From positions 13,061,135 to 13,125,134 of the forward strand of contig OU452202.1 in NCBI GenBank assembly GCA_911728435.2: 64,000 nt of DNA, in the 5' to 3' direction. Both the position numbers and the translations under genes were made by a program. The stretch is from Apoderus coryli (taxonomy: Eukaryota > Arthropoda > Insecta > Coleoptera > Attelabidae). The first letter of the stretch is position 1; every line of letters begins with the position of its first letter. Positions 26,101-41,100 of this stretch are shown here, piece after piece. A model generated the notes under the pieces. That model searched no databases. It had not been told where the DNA came from and saw only the letters and a program-made list of their open reading frames with translations.

Positions 26101-29100
26101 TTTTTGACACAAATCCAATGACTTGGCCGATTTTTTAACCATATTTTGTTTCGATTGGTCAAGAAATGAACCATAGCTGTGTTTTTTAAATGGAATGCCC
26201 TGTATATGAATATATTTTTAGATTCCCTGTTCAAAATAAACCTAACTTTCATTAAAGTACATCTCACCTAAACCTGACAGTTTTTTAAATATTTTAATTT
26301 ATAAAATTATAGACATAATTTGAATGAAAAAATCACACCTATTCGTTTGTTCTTTTTAAGTCTGTCTGGGCTGATAAATATACCCACTCATCACTTGTTG
26401 CGCCAAATATAAAAAATCCCCCAATACTAAATAAAGGGTGTCCAATAATAAAAGTTATATGCACGTAAAGTTTAATTCTAAATAACTTGTTTATTTCAAA
26501 TGGAACACCTGGTATATGAGGTCAAAATTAGATGCACAAAGTAATTATCTGTCAAATATTATAATACTTTCCTATGGATAACTCTTGACTTTTTCGTGGA
26601 AAATGCACATATTCATAATATTACGCGAATTTTTAATTGAATCTCTTAGTTTCATGTAGACCACTCTGTATTTGATGATGTAAAAATTAAAGGTAAAGTA
26701 AAGTTTTCCTATAGATATGTATATCTTTAATTTTGCATGGAAGAGGCACACATATTGATAATAAGGAAGAATTTTCAAAATTACAATATTTATCAAGGCA
26801 GCCATGAGAATTTGAGAAGACAGAATACATTTTTTTTAATTTGATATTTACTGTCAAATAGTCTGTTGAAAATTCTTACCTAAGAGTTGGTAGTTTCATA
26901 AAACAGTTTTTTATCTGTGAAATTTGATTTAATTCAATTAATCAAAAATGCGAACCTATTCCAAAGGAGAAAGAATAGACATGATTTTTTATTCTGGGAG
27001 AATGGTCCAAAAACGCTTTACTGGCATCGCGAGTTTACGCTCAAAGGTTTCCGGCGCAAAATCATTCCAAAAATAGGTCTTCGAGAGACTGTTAAGGAAG
27101 TTTAACGAAAGATATCACCCAAACACATTGCAACTGCATCAAGAACTTTTCAATATTGATTTTAAATCGTGTTGAATTTTGTACCTGGGCAGGAACAAAA
27201 TCATCAAAAAAACTTTTTTAATAGAGGAGATGAAGGAGCAAATAAACGAAGCGTTTAGAAGCGTTACACCAGGTTAAAGTTGTTGAAGGATTTAAGAAAA
27301 GGATTCAAATGTGCCTAGAGTCAAATCATTTTGAACACTTATTATAAAATTTATCAGTATTTGCGTATATCTTGTTATTTAATTTAAGTTAAAAATTTAT
27401 TTATTTATTATGTAATTGTTTAAATATATTGTTTGTCAAATTCTCATGGCCGACTTGACAAATATTATAATTTTGAAAAATTCTTCCTATTACTACCAAT
27501 ATCTATGTGCTTTTTCCATGGAAAATTAAAAATATACATATCTATAGGAAAACCTTATAGTGATTAATAGATAATTAATTTCATCATCATCAAATACAGG
27601 GTGGTCTACCTGAAATTAACAGGTTCAATAAAAATTCGCCTGATATTATGAACATGTGCATTTTCCACGAAAACGTCAAGAGTTATCCATAGGAAAGAAT
27701 TATAATATTTGAGAGATAATTACTTTATGCATCTAATTTTGACCTTATATACCGGCTGTTCCATTTGAAATAAACAAGTTATTTAGAACTAAACTTTACG
27801 TTCATATAACTTATATTATTATTGTCGTATGGCCTGAATAACCCTGTATATACTGGTTGTCCCACCGGGAAGGGATTCGATCGATTATGGAGAAACTACA
27901 CTGTGGAACAATCTGAAAAACTGGTGTAGTACGTAGGTCGATGGGACCAATTCGGCTGAAATGTTTTCAAGAATGTGTGCAATTAATTTTATACAGTTGT
28001 AGTGTGTGTATAGATCACCCGCACCCTATAGTAAAGACCTGGCCCCGATTATGATTTCTTCCCACAATGTAAGAGAGAACTCCATGAGAAGAAATTTACG
28101 AGATATGAAGAAGTAAAGGAAGCAGTTTCGGTATATTTTTCGGCGAAAGGTTGAAAATACCTACGTTGTTATTAACTACAACAAGGTAGAATCATTACAC
28201 ATTTTTTTTTCTAGATAGCAAATATATAATTTTGTTCTAACCGATTAAAATCTAACTGATATAGATTAAAACATCAACTTCATATTGGGTAACACTGATA
28301 AGATTATTTCATCAAATACAAAAATAGGTAGGTATATAACGACGAATATACCAATTTATGATTAACTAAATGGCCCACCAATTACCAATATTTATTTAGC
28401 AGACAACATCATTGGCAGGTATTTCTATTCATGTCATAATATATTGATTAAAATTAGTGCCCTATTTTGTTGATAATAGTAATTCCTAATGATACATAAT
28501 ACGTATTATTTGTATCTATAAAAATATCGCATACCTATATTATGCGGTAATGGATGTACAGGGGGCTTTTTAATTCCAAGGAATGCTGGGGATTGAAGTT
28601 AGTGGTGGGGATATTTTTAGTCATGACATGTTCTATGATACCAAGTTTTATGTTATTCGGATACTTAATCTTTGAACTATCGTCGATCCAGCAACTCGAC
28701 CCGGAAGAAAGTCCGGTGCAGATCCAATCATTTTGAACCTACACATACTCTCATAGTGTTTGATGTAACTAGCTTCAAAGATCGCACTGATTACATTCGT
28801 AAAACCAACAAAGTTTTGCGCTCAATTATACCCCCAAGATTTTGAATCGCTAATTTTTGAGACATTTTTAATAGTTTCAATTCAATTCAATTCACAGATT
28901 ATAAAAACGCTAGTTGAAATAATGTGAGTTATCTACACTTACTAATAAATCCCAGATATTTTCAAGTATCCTCAATTCTCCGTTAACCTTTTTATTTTTA
29001 TTGATATTGCATTAAATCTCTTCTTGTGAAAGCAGAACTTTCCTAAAACTTTTCATAACATAAGTCTATGTTGAGTTTAATTAACAACTGAAAGTTGATC

Positions 29101-32100
29101 CGGTAAAATCAATATTTTTTTTTAGATTTGTCATTCTCTATTATTGGCACTAGTTGAAACTTTTACAACTCTTTTTACCGGTAGATAACGTTTTAATTTT
29201 CTCTGTTCTTTTTTTCAGTGTACGGAGCGTCATGCACAAATATTTAGAGAAGAAAAATGAAGTTACATTCGATAAGATTTTCCATCAAACGTTAGGTAAG
29301 TTGGAAGCCGTAATTAATTATTTTCCACAAGCATTTTTGAAGCAAAGTTTCGAACTCATGCATGTACTACAATTGGTATAGCTATGGTTCAGAGTTTTTT
29401 TTTTTGTAAAGATTCATTCTTGTTAATAATGCTACTGGATACATTTAGAGATACCTAAGCAAGTAAAACTTAAAATGAGGCACCTCCATTTTTTGTTGTT
29501 TTTTTTTGAGCATGGATGGTGTCTTGTAAAAGGCATGTTATGAGTTTTACCAGAGAATAGATAAACAGAGAATATTTACTCCCACCACTTTCTATTGTCC
29601 TGTGCGAGGCAGGTGGCAGCCATTTTTTAATATTAACCACAGATCCGTATTTACGTCTTATTGAAATTACAGGATAGGTAAAGAACAGGGGAGTAATAGA
29701 ATTACATCATTATTAATTATAAAAACAAACAAATACTTTTTTCGCCTGCTTGCACTTAAACTTAACCTAAAATATAATTTGGAAACATATTTTTTTGGAA
29801 AATTAGAACATGGATGTTCAAACGTTACATTTTGGCGTAAATTAGTAAAATTATTAATAATTTTTAAGTTAATTAAACAATTTTAAAAATTATTTTGAAA
29901 TGTATTATCATGTGGCATCATTAAATTACCATACGAAGTTCTGTTTTCGTATGCTTTGAAGTAGCAAAACAGCGAAGACTCATCTAATGATTGATGATGA
30001 TGATTGATTGAAAAAAAAGTGTAATTGATTACGGGCAAATATAAATTGTTAATTTTAGATAGAGTAAAATAAAATTGTTCTAATTTATACAATAGGTCTA
30101 CCGATTTTCAAGTCCTTAAGTGAGAATGTCATTATATTTTACCTGTTTATGGCCTTCAGAAAAATAACGCAAGCACACATTTTGGGAATTTCGCATTATA
30201 TACCTAGAAAACAATGCTAAAATCACCCTCAATAAAAGGGCAATAAAATCTGAGACGAGAATTTACTATCTGCTAATATCTATAATAGCTAAATATGTAA
30301 TTCAAATTTAATAAACACTGTTAGAGTTTAATAGAATTTTTGCAATCATCTATTAAGATTTTTAAGCTCTCTTTGTAGAATGCTTAAGATGTATTGGACT
30401 TTTATGGGCAAATAGACTGAACCAAGTTTTAAAGATAAGGGCCACTGTGCTGCGAAGTTCAATCAATTTTTTAAACATTTTGTTTAGCATTATTTGTTTT
30501 TCAAAATAACAATTTGCAATTTGATTTAATGTACCTATGTGGTATTATTTTATTCTAATTTTATATGCATCTAATTCAAATACTACATAAATTTCTTACC
30601 TTTTACTATCCATCGGGAAACTAAAGAATGATAAATTGCAGTTAGAAGATTTATTCCTGCAATTATTCGCAGCACAAACCATTCCGCCTCTGCTTTTTTG
30701 CATTTCAAAATAAACAATATCACTCTCAAAAGTGTATAAAACAAAAACACACAATATTACTAGGTATATAACACACATAATACTACGGCACTTGAAAACA
30801 AATCACTTAAAATGCCAAAGCACAAATAAAATATCCCGACGACAATGAGTTAATAAGAAAACATGGCGATTTTGAGTGCGCAATAATATGCGCAGCCCCT
30901 TTCCCCACCAGCAAGATCACATTCTCTGTTTATTTATTCTCTGGTTTTACCGTCGCGTCGTTCAATAAGATTTTTAGCTCGTGTTTCTGAAGCGTTAATG
31001 AACCTCTTCGACTGTCTCAGAGCTGGAACATTTCTTTTCTCTTTTGAGGAATTCGTCCATCATACTGTCTATCCAATCAAGTTTTCGGGTAAAACATATA
31101 GTAGGTACTACAAATGCACTTTTGACCTTATTGTTACTCCTCTGGACGGGTCAAGATTGACTGTGCTTGTATTGGTGGATCATAGTAAAGCATTTGATCT
31201 AGTCTCGTTTAATGACTAGTCGTTTGAACTGGTTTAGAGGTTATTTACATAGTCGAATGTAGTACAAGTTATATTGATAGTTCTCGGGATGGTCAAAGAC
31301 CAGAAGTGCTAGGTTCAAAATGAGTGGTCCACCTGGGCCCTCCACTGCGACCATCTAAGGGTCTATTGTGGCTCATAACTTATACTTATTTTGCTGGGTG
31401 AGTTTTCTAAGACTCGCCGAATCTTGCGAAATTTTCCAAAAGGCCCATCCTCCTTTTTAAATTACGTTCAATATATCATCTAAAACAGCTCGTAAATGAG
31501 CCTTATAAGCTGAAACTGATTAAAGCTCGAATTTACCCGCAGCTTATTGTTCTCCTGTTTATTTTCATTTTTTGTTCCGAGTATAATAGGTTGAAGTTGC
31601 AGAGAGTACAGAATTCATGTATTCGGTGTGTTGGCACAGTTCCTTTTGCGGCACATGACATTCCATTTTATGAGAGATTGGGTGAACCGAAGCTAAATAC
31701 CTACCAGATTCAAGTACCTATACACTTCATTATTACATAAAATCTACTATTCCAGAGACCCTCACTATTATTTGTATAGTCTGTTGTGTAGACGTTCTAA
31801 TGTTCATGGTACAAGGGTGGTTTGACAAGTCCGCGTCAACTGCCATCTATCAGTAGACTATTGTAGGCGCAAGTTTATGTTTGACAGCCATTGAAAGCAG
31901 CTAACCTTGTTAATTTCTAAAAAAAATGGAAAAAGTGAAATTTCGTGGGCTGGTAAAGCATTACTTTCTGCGCAAAAAAAACCATTGCCGAAAGCAAGGA
32001 GAGGCTTGACAAATACTATGGGCGCCGTCAATTTCAATGTTTGAAAAGTGAGTTACGTTGTGGAAGGACCACTACGAGTTTCTACGGGTGAACGTGCACC

Positions 32101-35100
32101 GAAGAAGGCTGTCGGCCACAGTTTTCTGGGAATCATATGGATTATGTTGAAAAGGGTAAAACGATCACCGGCGAATTCCAGAATATGCATGACCTCTTGG
32201 AAAATTGTCAGGGAAATAATATTAACGACTAGTTTGAATTTGAATTTTTTTGGCATGGTATTTCCGAGGTGTCTCTTATCTTTTAAAGTTAAACGTACCA
32301 TCAAAGCTAATAAAAGTAGATTCTCTGATGATCTTCTAAAACAACGGGAAAATCTTTTGGAATTCCATAATATATCCTTTAAAAAAAATTAATCAAATTT
32401 TGACACCCTGTTCCTTTGTAATGAAGCATTTTTCGAATATAGTTTATACTACAAACTGATATTATTTTGTGATTTATTACCACCCTGTATATTGTGGAAT
32501 TGTTTGCTTGTTTATAAAATTGTAATCAAAACATAATATGTTTACGAATTGCTTGCTACATAATGTAACCAGACTTTAAGTTATGTTGGAAATTTGCTTC
32601 AAACTACGATGCTTTCACCACCTTTTCGTTGTCCACAACTCATCAATGGTGATCGACAGGCAATGTGATTCAAATTTCCAACACAGCATAATAAGTACAG
32701 CATTCCGAGTCCACGTTGGCACTTTGAACTAAATAATTTCAAACTGTGACGTATGACGCTGCCATTTTGGGTTAAAAGTCAGGTCCTGACTAAAAATAAT
32801 TATAGTTTTCGGTTTCTAACCACAGTACTGTATTTTTATTTTTGTAACAATATTTAAGTACATAATAATATCGCTGTCAATTTCAGAAAGATTTGTGGTG
32901 TGTCATAGTGATTGAAAACAGCCTTGAGTGGTGTTATCAGTTAAATGTTGACATGATTGTGTGATTTTTAATAATAATAAACACAATAATAATAGAGACT
33001 TTATTAGTAAAAAATACATTTTTACAAAAGTTGAAGCAGTGCTTCCTAACTTAACCTAAAGTTAACTTATATTTTAGCTTAAACCTATCTGAAAAATTTT
33101 TTACATCGCTGGCCAAATTAAGTAGGTAGCTTATGTTTACAAATTAATTTGTTCTATTACGTGTCAGACAGCGTTCTTAAACGAAAATCCCTGTAAACTT
33201 TGTATATTCTCCGGTAGATCGTTGTAATATTTTGAAACCGTGTAGGAAAATGACCGCTCAAAGATTGATGTTGAGTGTAGCGCTGGCGTAATGACAGGTT
33301 TATGAGCAATATTCACATCATACACAGATCCCTGGAACTTCAATCTTTCATATAAGTATTCCGCTTTTTTCCATCTGATGAGTTTATTAATCAAAATTAG
33401 TGAATGAAAATCCGACGTTGTTTCATTCTTAACCAGCCGATTTCCTTAATCTTAGCGCTAGCCTCTTTGACTCCTACGAATTTCACATACAAGCCGTGTG
33501 CCTGAATTCTGCATCAACTGATTCCTGTTCTCAGCAATTTTAGTCAAACAAGGGCCATATATATTGTCAATAATATAACCCCTAGATGATTGTGTTATCA
33601 TGCTATCTCGCCACGCGACAACTTGTGTTTATATTTCACTTGCATTTAGTTTAAAAACATATTAGATAGTGTCATTTCGTAATATACATTCTACGGTTAT
33701 ACAAATAGTTGTTATAAACGTAAAATTATCTAGTATTCATCTTTATTTTTATTTATTACTCAACTAACAGGATCTTTGGGGAAGCGAAAAAAAATGTTTA
33801 GAGCAAGTGTACCGCTTATTGGGACAACATTTTGCAGGACATACATGTCCTCTCTGATTGTTGATTGTATTAATCACAAGACACGTTAATAAAAATAAAA
33901 TCATTTTAATTATCACGAACACTATACCAAAAACACAAAACACAGAATTAGATTACAAACACAATATTTATTTATATCGTACACGCCGACAATATATTGA
34001 ACACAGGAGTGAACGGTATCTATCTACGTCTATGCGATTATTGTGACGTTTTAACCCATAATGGCTGCGTGCGCGACGAGATGCGCAGGACGCCTCGCAA
34101 GCGAATAGTCAGAATACTGTATTATTTATTGTACTGTGTTTCCAACATTCACAAAGAGGTTATACTAGCACCAGATACCGATTGACAACAAGATGGATCT
34201 GGCGACATCTAGTTCACAAACGATGGCCGGACAAGGAGTAACAACTGCGTTTAATCCTATTACTAACACTAGATACGCTCGAATTCCTTTATATACGAGT
34301 TGCTTGTTACATAACATAGTGTAATAAGGCAAGTTATGTTGGCAATTTGCTTCACAGTGTGGGAATTCGGGCGTATCTAGTGTTGGCAATAAGATTCAAT
34401 GGAGTTGTTACTTCTTGTCCGGCCATCGTTTGTGAACTTTGTTTCACCGGGCATACTGCCTGCTCACATTAGATGTCAAAACATATATTGTTTGTAATGA
34501 CGACCCTATGCAATCGTAAGATTGGCTTGAGGTGTAAGTGAAATAAAAAAAGAAAAAACATATTATTCACAGGTGTTGGACAGATTTGACACTGTTTTAT
34601 AGCAGAAACGACCGCATTTAGCGAAGAATAAGTGTTGTTTCATCACGACAGTGCCCGTGTGCAGTCACCGTAGCGAAAATTCATCAATTGGGCTACGAAC
34701 TGCCTACCTACCTCATCCACCATATTCCAAACCTGAGGAAATACGTGGGTGGTAGGAGATTCGCGTGGAATAAAAAGGTCGTCATTGAAATAAACGTTTA
34801 TTTTGAGGGCCTTGGGAATCTTATTATTTAGAAGGAAAAAAATTTAGAAACACGTTGGACTAAATGTATCGAGCTAAAAGGAATAATTTAAAAATATGGA
34901 TTCCTTTAAAAGAAGGTGTTTGAGAGCGACAGAGATTATTTAAACTGAAATAATTATATCGAAATGAGAATAACTTGATATTATTACCCTTTGAATGCCG
35001 CGTCTTCTTGTACTCTGTGGTCAAAGGGCTCTGGCAGAGATCATCAATTTCGTTTATGTAAACTTTAATCAGTATTACAAACCGAGAGTGTCACTTTTAA

Positions 35101-38100
35101 TTTTCTTTTATTATTCGTCCCGTCGCACTTGACCTTGCTCTACCTCTTCTCCCATGACGGGCTCCGAAGGCTCAGGGTTGCAGGTTTAAATTATTGAATT
35201 AAAGAAAGAGAGAAAACAAAAATCGCACTAATCTTGACAAATCACAATAATAAGGAAGAAAATAATAGACACATATAGACAACACAATTATATACATTGA
35301 AAGGGAAAAGTCAATAAGAACTGAACATAACCCCTACCCTACGGGTTGATTCATACACATTTTGCCCTTCGTAATGCCCAAGATGGGTTCCAGATCTCAG
35401 AATTTAATATGATTACAACCTAAACTCCACAATTTGAACATATTTATCACTAAAACAGAATCTCATTCTCATACTCATTCTTGAAGTTGAAATTGATCCA
35501 TCCGTTCTATTTATAACTACATTACCGTATCCAATCTGTGGAAACTCACACCGTAAATGCACTGTCTGTCTCTATAGAAAATTATCTAATTTTCATCTAT
35601 GTTAAGTGTCAAATTATGTCAAGCTCTCTTTGTATGCTTCTTAAACATTTCATGACGAGATTGCACAGTGCACAGTACGAGTATTTCAATAATAAACGTG
35701 GTGGTTTTCATATACTATGCTGGTTGGCAATCATGAAGGGAGTTTTTCCTGTTATACAGTGTGAAAATTATTACATCAGTCCTAGACGAGGTACAAAAAA
35801 TCTGATGCATTCCAACAGAAATTAGCTATCGACGCCGCTATGTAATAATTTATATAAAAATTTAACAGAATGAATTTCCCGTCTCCTAGCTAACGTTTGT
35901 AATTAAAACCGAACAATAAAGCACCCAAGGCGTATTAATTAAATAGGTTGCCTCGATTGATCTTGACCTACCACAAGCAACTACGTCACCGGCGACCGGC
36001 TTGCTTCATCACGGCATTATTTACAGTTATAAACATTTATATATGGGCATTATGGATCTCTTTTAATTAAATATTATATATTAACAATTTTTATTTATTT
36101 ATTTAAGTTAAAACAAAGTGTTACAATAAAATGCAATAATCAAGTTCTGAGTTATTACAATAATTTTAAATTTATGTTTAGGGAGTTACAAACTTTGTGC
36201 ATGATTTGTTTTGCTGAATACATTTTAAAACATTCTATTCGAAAAAATATAATGTATTTTTGATGCCTTAAAAATATTCTTGTAAAAACTTTTGCAATAG
36301 TTAGCAATTTTATAAAATTTTGCATTACATGTCACAAGGGTGTTTTCTCGGTAAAAATATGTTCTGTAGTATTTTTGTACCTGGTATTATGATATTGTTC
36401 TTTATGAAAAGATCGTTATACACAATATAGGTAATAGGTCAAATAGAATTTTTTAAAAAAGTGGTCAGACAACTTTAAACAAAAAACACAAAACATAATA
36501 TTCACAAAAACACCAAAATGCCTAAGCTCTTATTCGAGGAAGTATAAAATTCTTTCAGTAACAGCTCACAACATTATCGTAACGAAAACGCTAATCTCAA
36601 AAACAATACACGATAAACTAAATTTGCGCAAAAATAGTGGGTGTCTCGGCCAGACAGGATGGTGGACATCGCTGAGGTGTTGTTTCTGACGAAACTGGAG
36701 TTCTTCTGGCCGGGCACTCCGGCCATAATGCGGCAACGCTCCAATTCGGAAGACTCAAGAAGACCAACTCCAGAACTTTAAGCTGAAAAAGATGCGTAGA
36801 GCCGCATTGCATATAGGAAGTGGCAATAATAGGCTCCCTCTGATAGATGGACTTTCAGCCTCATGTCCAACATCAAAAAGTGGACAGAGAGGAAGTTGGG
36901 GGAGACTAATTATTTACTGACACAGGTGTTTCTAGGACATGGACAGTTCGGGTTTTGCCTGAAACGGATGAGGAAAATTGAGGAAGTCTGTGTGTACACG
37001 TAAATGGTTTTTTATTTTATAAATATTTTAACTACTTGGTATCGAAGGTCAAGCATCGATACTTCAAAGTATCGATACTCGATACTAATAATAAAAAGTA
37101 TATTTCAAATAAAAATTAACGCAATTTTTTTAAGTCGAAGTAGGTTTTGTTACGATGTTACAAATAAAATATGTATTATCCTTGTTGTAGCTGAGGCGTC
37201 ATGATAATTAAAATTTATACATAAAACAATAATTTAATGTCAGTTTTACGTTTAAACTTTTAACTCTTTCTATCTAGATTTCTAGAATCTAGGCCAAAAT
37301 TTTCAAATGTCTGTTTCTTCTATGGCGTCACTCTTGAGAACACAGTGTCAAAGCGTTTAGGTATGTTGGTATCGATACTATGATTTAAGGCGTGTAAGTA
37401 TCGATACTGTTTAAGTATCGAACGAAAAGTATCGATGCCAAAAGTACTTGGTATCGGAACCGAAGTATCGATACTGTACTAGTATCGAAGTATCGTTCGT
37501 ATCCCTACCTGTCAGAACGATATGACAATTACCTACATGAAGACAAGCTGCCTGTCCAAAGTAAGGCGAATGCGGTCCCATACAGTGGAGCCTTTACAGG
37601 AATTCTTGCTCTGTTAGCTTTTTTGGCGCAGACTACGTCATCGTTAAGAAATGGTTCCAGGTTCAAGCATCTATGTCCCAGGCCCAAGGTTCTATGACCA
37701 ACGTTTCAGGAGATTCTAGATTTTTGCAAGAATTCGTTTTAAATCATTTTTCTTTCTTCTTCGAAAGCATCAAGTAATTTAAGTCTAACAGCTAAATCAT
37801 ACCGTATAAGAAAGAAATAAATTTATTAACAACCAAACAAACAATACAATTCATTATCATTTGTTAGTATTTCTATTAGATTCTACAAACCACAGCCTAA
37901 TTGAACTTTATTTAACATAAATAAAACGTAAATTGGAATTAGTAAAATATTGATGCAAATAGGTACTGATGTGCTTTAATTAGTTTTGGAAATGCACATC
38001 AAATGGACGCGTTATCGGAAATCAAATTATATGTGAGTTTAGTGTACTGACAATAGGCTTTTTGTAATAATAGGCTGGTTGATAGGTCGAAAATAATATA

Positions 38101-41100
38101 CTGGGCATCCTGGATATGGATTGCAGTGCTCCCTCAAATTTTTGCTTTACCTATTTATTGATTCAATCAAAACAGTGTAGTTCAGGTCTGTTTAACCCAA
38201 AATTTCAAGAAACCAGGGTTGGAAAAGTCAATATTATTAAAAAAACATAAAAAGTTGTTTTGTTTTAAACAGTTTTTATTTGTTTTAAACTGGATGTTGC
38301 ATTTGTGCTTTATCTTTATAAAAAGTTCTGCTTGTCGAGAAAATCAACAATGTAAAAAATTTTGATCAGATGTACAGGGTGTTAATAAATTAGGAAAAAT
38401 TGAAATTGCCTCAAGAGGGAAGTACTACTATTTATTAGTTTTTTCAACAATCTTTTCTTTTGATGCACCCCACAAAAAGTGTCCAATAATGTGACAGAAA
38501 CTGTCAATAGTTGAAAATACAACCAACTTTTCTTCGCACCGAATAAAATAAGCAAACGCTTTACATTTAAAATAAAAACTAAAATCAAGGAGAATTTCTA
38601 TAACGTAAGAATATCATTGTATATTCAATAAAGCATAATATACGGTTTACCAGCGCGGGATCTATCTAAGATTTTGCTGGTGTCAATGAAAATAAACAAT
38701 AATTCATCACCCCCACAAAGTTTTATTAAACATTATTACAAAGTGTGAGAGAGGTTCGCTGGTAGTGCCAAATTCGCGGTTAAAATAATTTGTCGATGTA
38801 TTCAGCCAGCACAAAGCTTTTCCTTGCACAAATTTATATTTATTTAATGAAGTAATCCAATGCCAAATACTTTAGTTTTTGTTAAGTTAATTCATGTAAT
38901 AATTAAAATTTTTATAAAATATGTTGTCACAAAATGGTAAGACTTCATGCGAGCTGTTGATTCCATTACATTCTTTTTCTCCTATTTTTTAGAACGTATA
39001 TATTAGTTGTAATGTCATAGTCTAATAAATAATATAATAGTCCCCGCACTGTAAGTAAATCCTTTGTTATATTGCGATCTAAAGCGTGCCGCCGATTTTA
39101 CGACTTGTAGGGCTACCACAAATAAACTGTACGAATACGAGTGAGAGAAAAGTGAAAAGGAGAGTAGCGACCGAGTGAAAACTTGCTTTGCTGTTGTTTA
39201 AATCCCTACGCTTACTTGGTCGACTGTGTATTGTAGAGAACGAAGAGAAATTCTGGGCTTACGGTGCACCAGAATTCTAGACGAGAGAGGGTCGGGGACG
39301 GGGCTAAATACCAACGGCAAAACTGCTGCATATGTTCAAGTGCGGGGACTAGTATATTATTTATTAGACTATGGTAATGTGTTGAAACGGAAGATAAATT
39401 TTAAAGTCACTGATGATGAAGGTTCTCGAAACATGTCTGACACTGATAGAAATTGAATAATATATTTTTCTGCCGACACTATGAGAAAATTGAATTTTAC
39501 TGCTTCCATAGGGACAAGAAAGTATGCATTTCTAAGGCTACAGAACACTCAAAAATGGCTAGTCAAAAATCGAGCGCGTCGTAAAATATTCAATTTGATT
39601 TGATTCATCATTTATATAATAATCATGGAATATCTGATCGTAGTGACGAGGAAATTCAGTATTGTAGCACACCTGAAATTCACGAGAAAGCGAACGAAGT
39701 TTCGATGAATTTGCTGCCGAAAAAATCAAGAACCAAATATGAACCTCAGTATAAACTGTTTATGGATTGGTGTAGTGCTAAAAACGTTAAAAAGTATAGT
39801 GAAAACGTGATTTTGACGTATTTATCGGATCTTTCCCAAAAATACCAATCTTCAACACTGTGGTCAATTCATTCCATGTTAAAATCTACGCTATTAGTTA
39901 AAAATAACGTAAACATTAGAAATTTCACAAAAGTGACTGCCTTTTTAAAGAAGAACTCTGTTGGCCACATTTAAAAAGTCAAAAAGTTTCGGCCAACGGG
40001 ATATTGAAAAATTTCTTGTAACTGCACCGGATGCAATACATTTAATGACAAAGGTAAGCAATCATATTATGAATCAAAAACTATAATTTTACTCTTCAAA
40101 AATATAATTTTAGGTAGTGTTGATTATAGGAGTGGCCGGTGCTTGTAGAAGTATTGAACTCACAAATATGATGATAGATCATGTGGTTAATAAAGACGAT
40201 ATCTTAATAATTCACGTTCCAGACACAAAACCTCATAAGCGGCGAACTTTTACTGTATGCAACACGGAACAAAAAGAAAATACTACTGACGTATCAATAT
40301 GCAAAAAGTATTTTAGTCTACGTCCGAAAAATATGAATTCTCGACGATTATTGGTGAAATACAGTGCTGGAAAATGTTCAGCCCAAAATGTAGGACATCA
40401 TAAAATTTGTGCAATTCCTTCTAAGATAGCTTTTTATTTAAACCTACCAAATTTCAAAGAATATACTGGACATGCGTTCAGAAGGACATCTGCCACACTT
40501 CTTGCCGATTCAGGAGCTGAAAAGGTGGATGGAAATCGGCTACTGTAGCAGAAGGCTACGTGGAAGACTCAATAAATAACAAAATTAGAGTATCTAAAAA
40601 AGTTGTGGATTGCAATTATCAACCTACATCAAAAACACCCTCGAACGGTTTGCCTGCTTCGACCACAACATACCATTTATTAAAAGCACATGATGAACTT
40701 GAAACCAGTACTGAAGCTGACATCATGAAAAGCTCAGTAAGTACTGACGGTTTATCAGCTGTAGTCTCGAGCAAAAATTCATCATCAGCTTTAACAAGTA
40801 ATATAACAGACTAATTTATCTAAACAGGGAATCACTTCTACTAATTGTACAATTCAAAGTCCCATTTTTAACATAAATATAACAAACAATACAGATTAAG
40901 TTTGTTTAATTATTTATAGTTTATATAGTTAATAATAATACTCAGACTGCCTTTGAATTGTGAGGTTTTCTTGCGAAGTTTGTTAAATCATTAGTAACAT
41001 TACATAAAAGCGCTTGGGTAATTGTTCTGTTATCGTTATCTAGTACTGAGTTGTTTTTTGTTTGAAATTTGTAATTCCTATTAATTATTAGAGTTTTGTA

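Noticed and set aside
32053..32304. 83-codon minus-strand frame
   Set aside because: Antisense shadow of the deleted mariner transposase.
35538..35825. 95-codon frame
   Set aside because: No domain, no splice context, AT-rich codons; likely chance.
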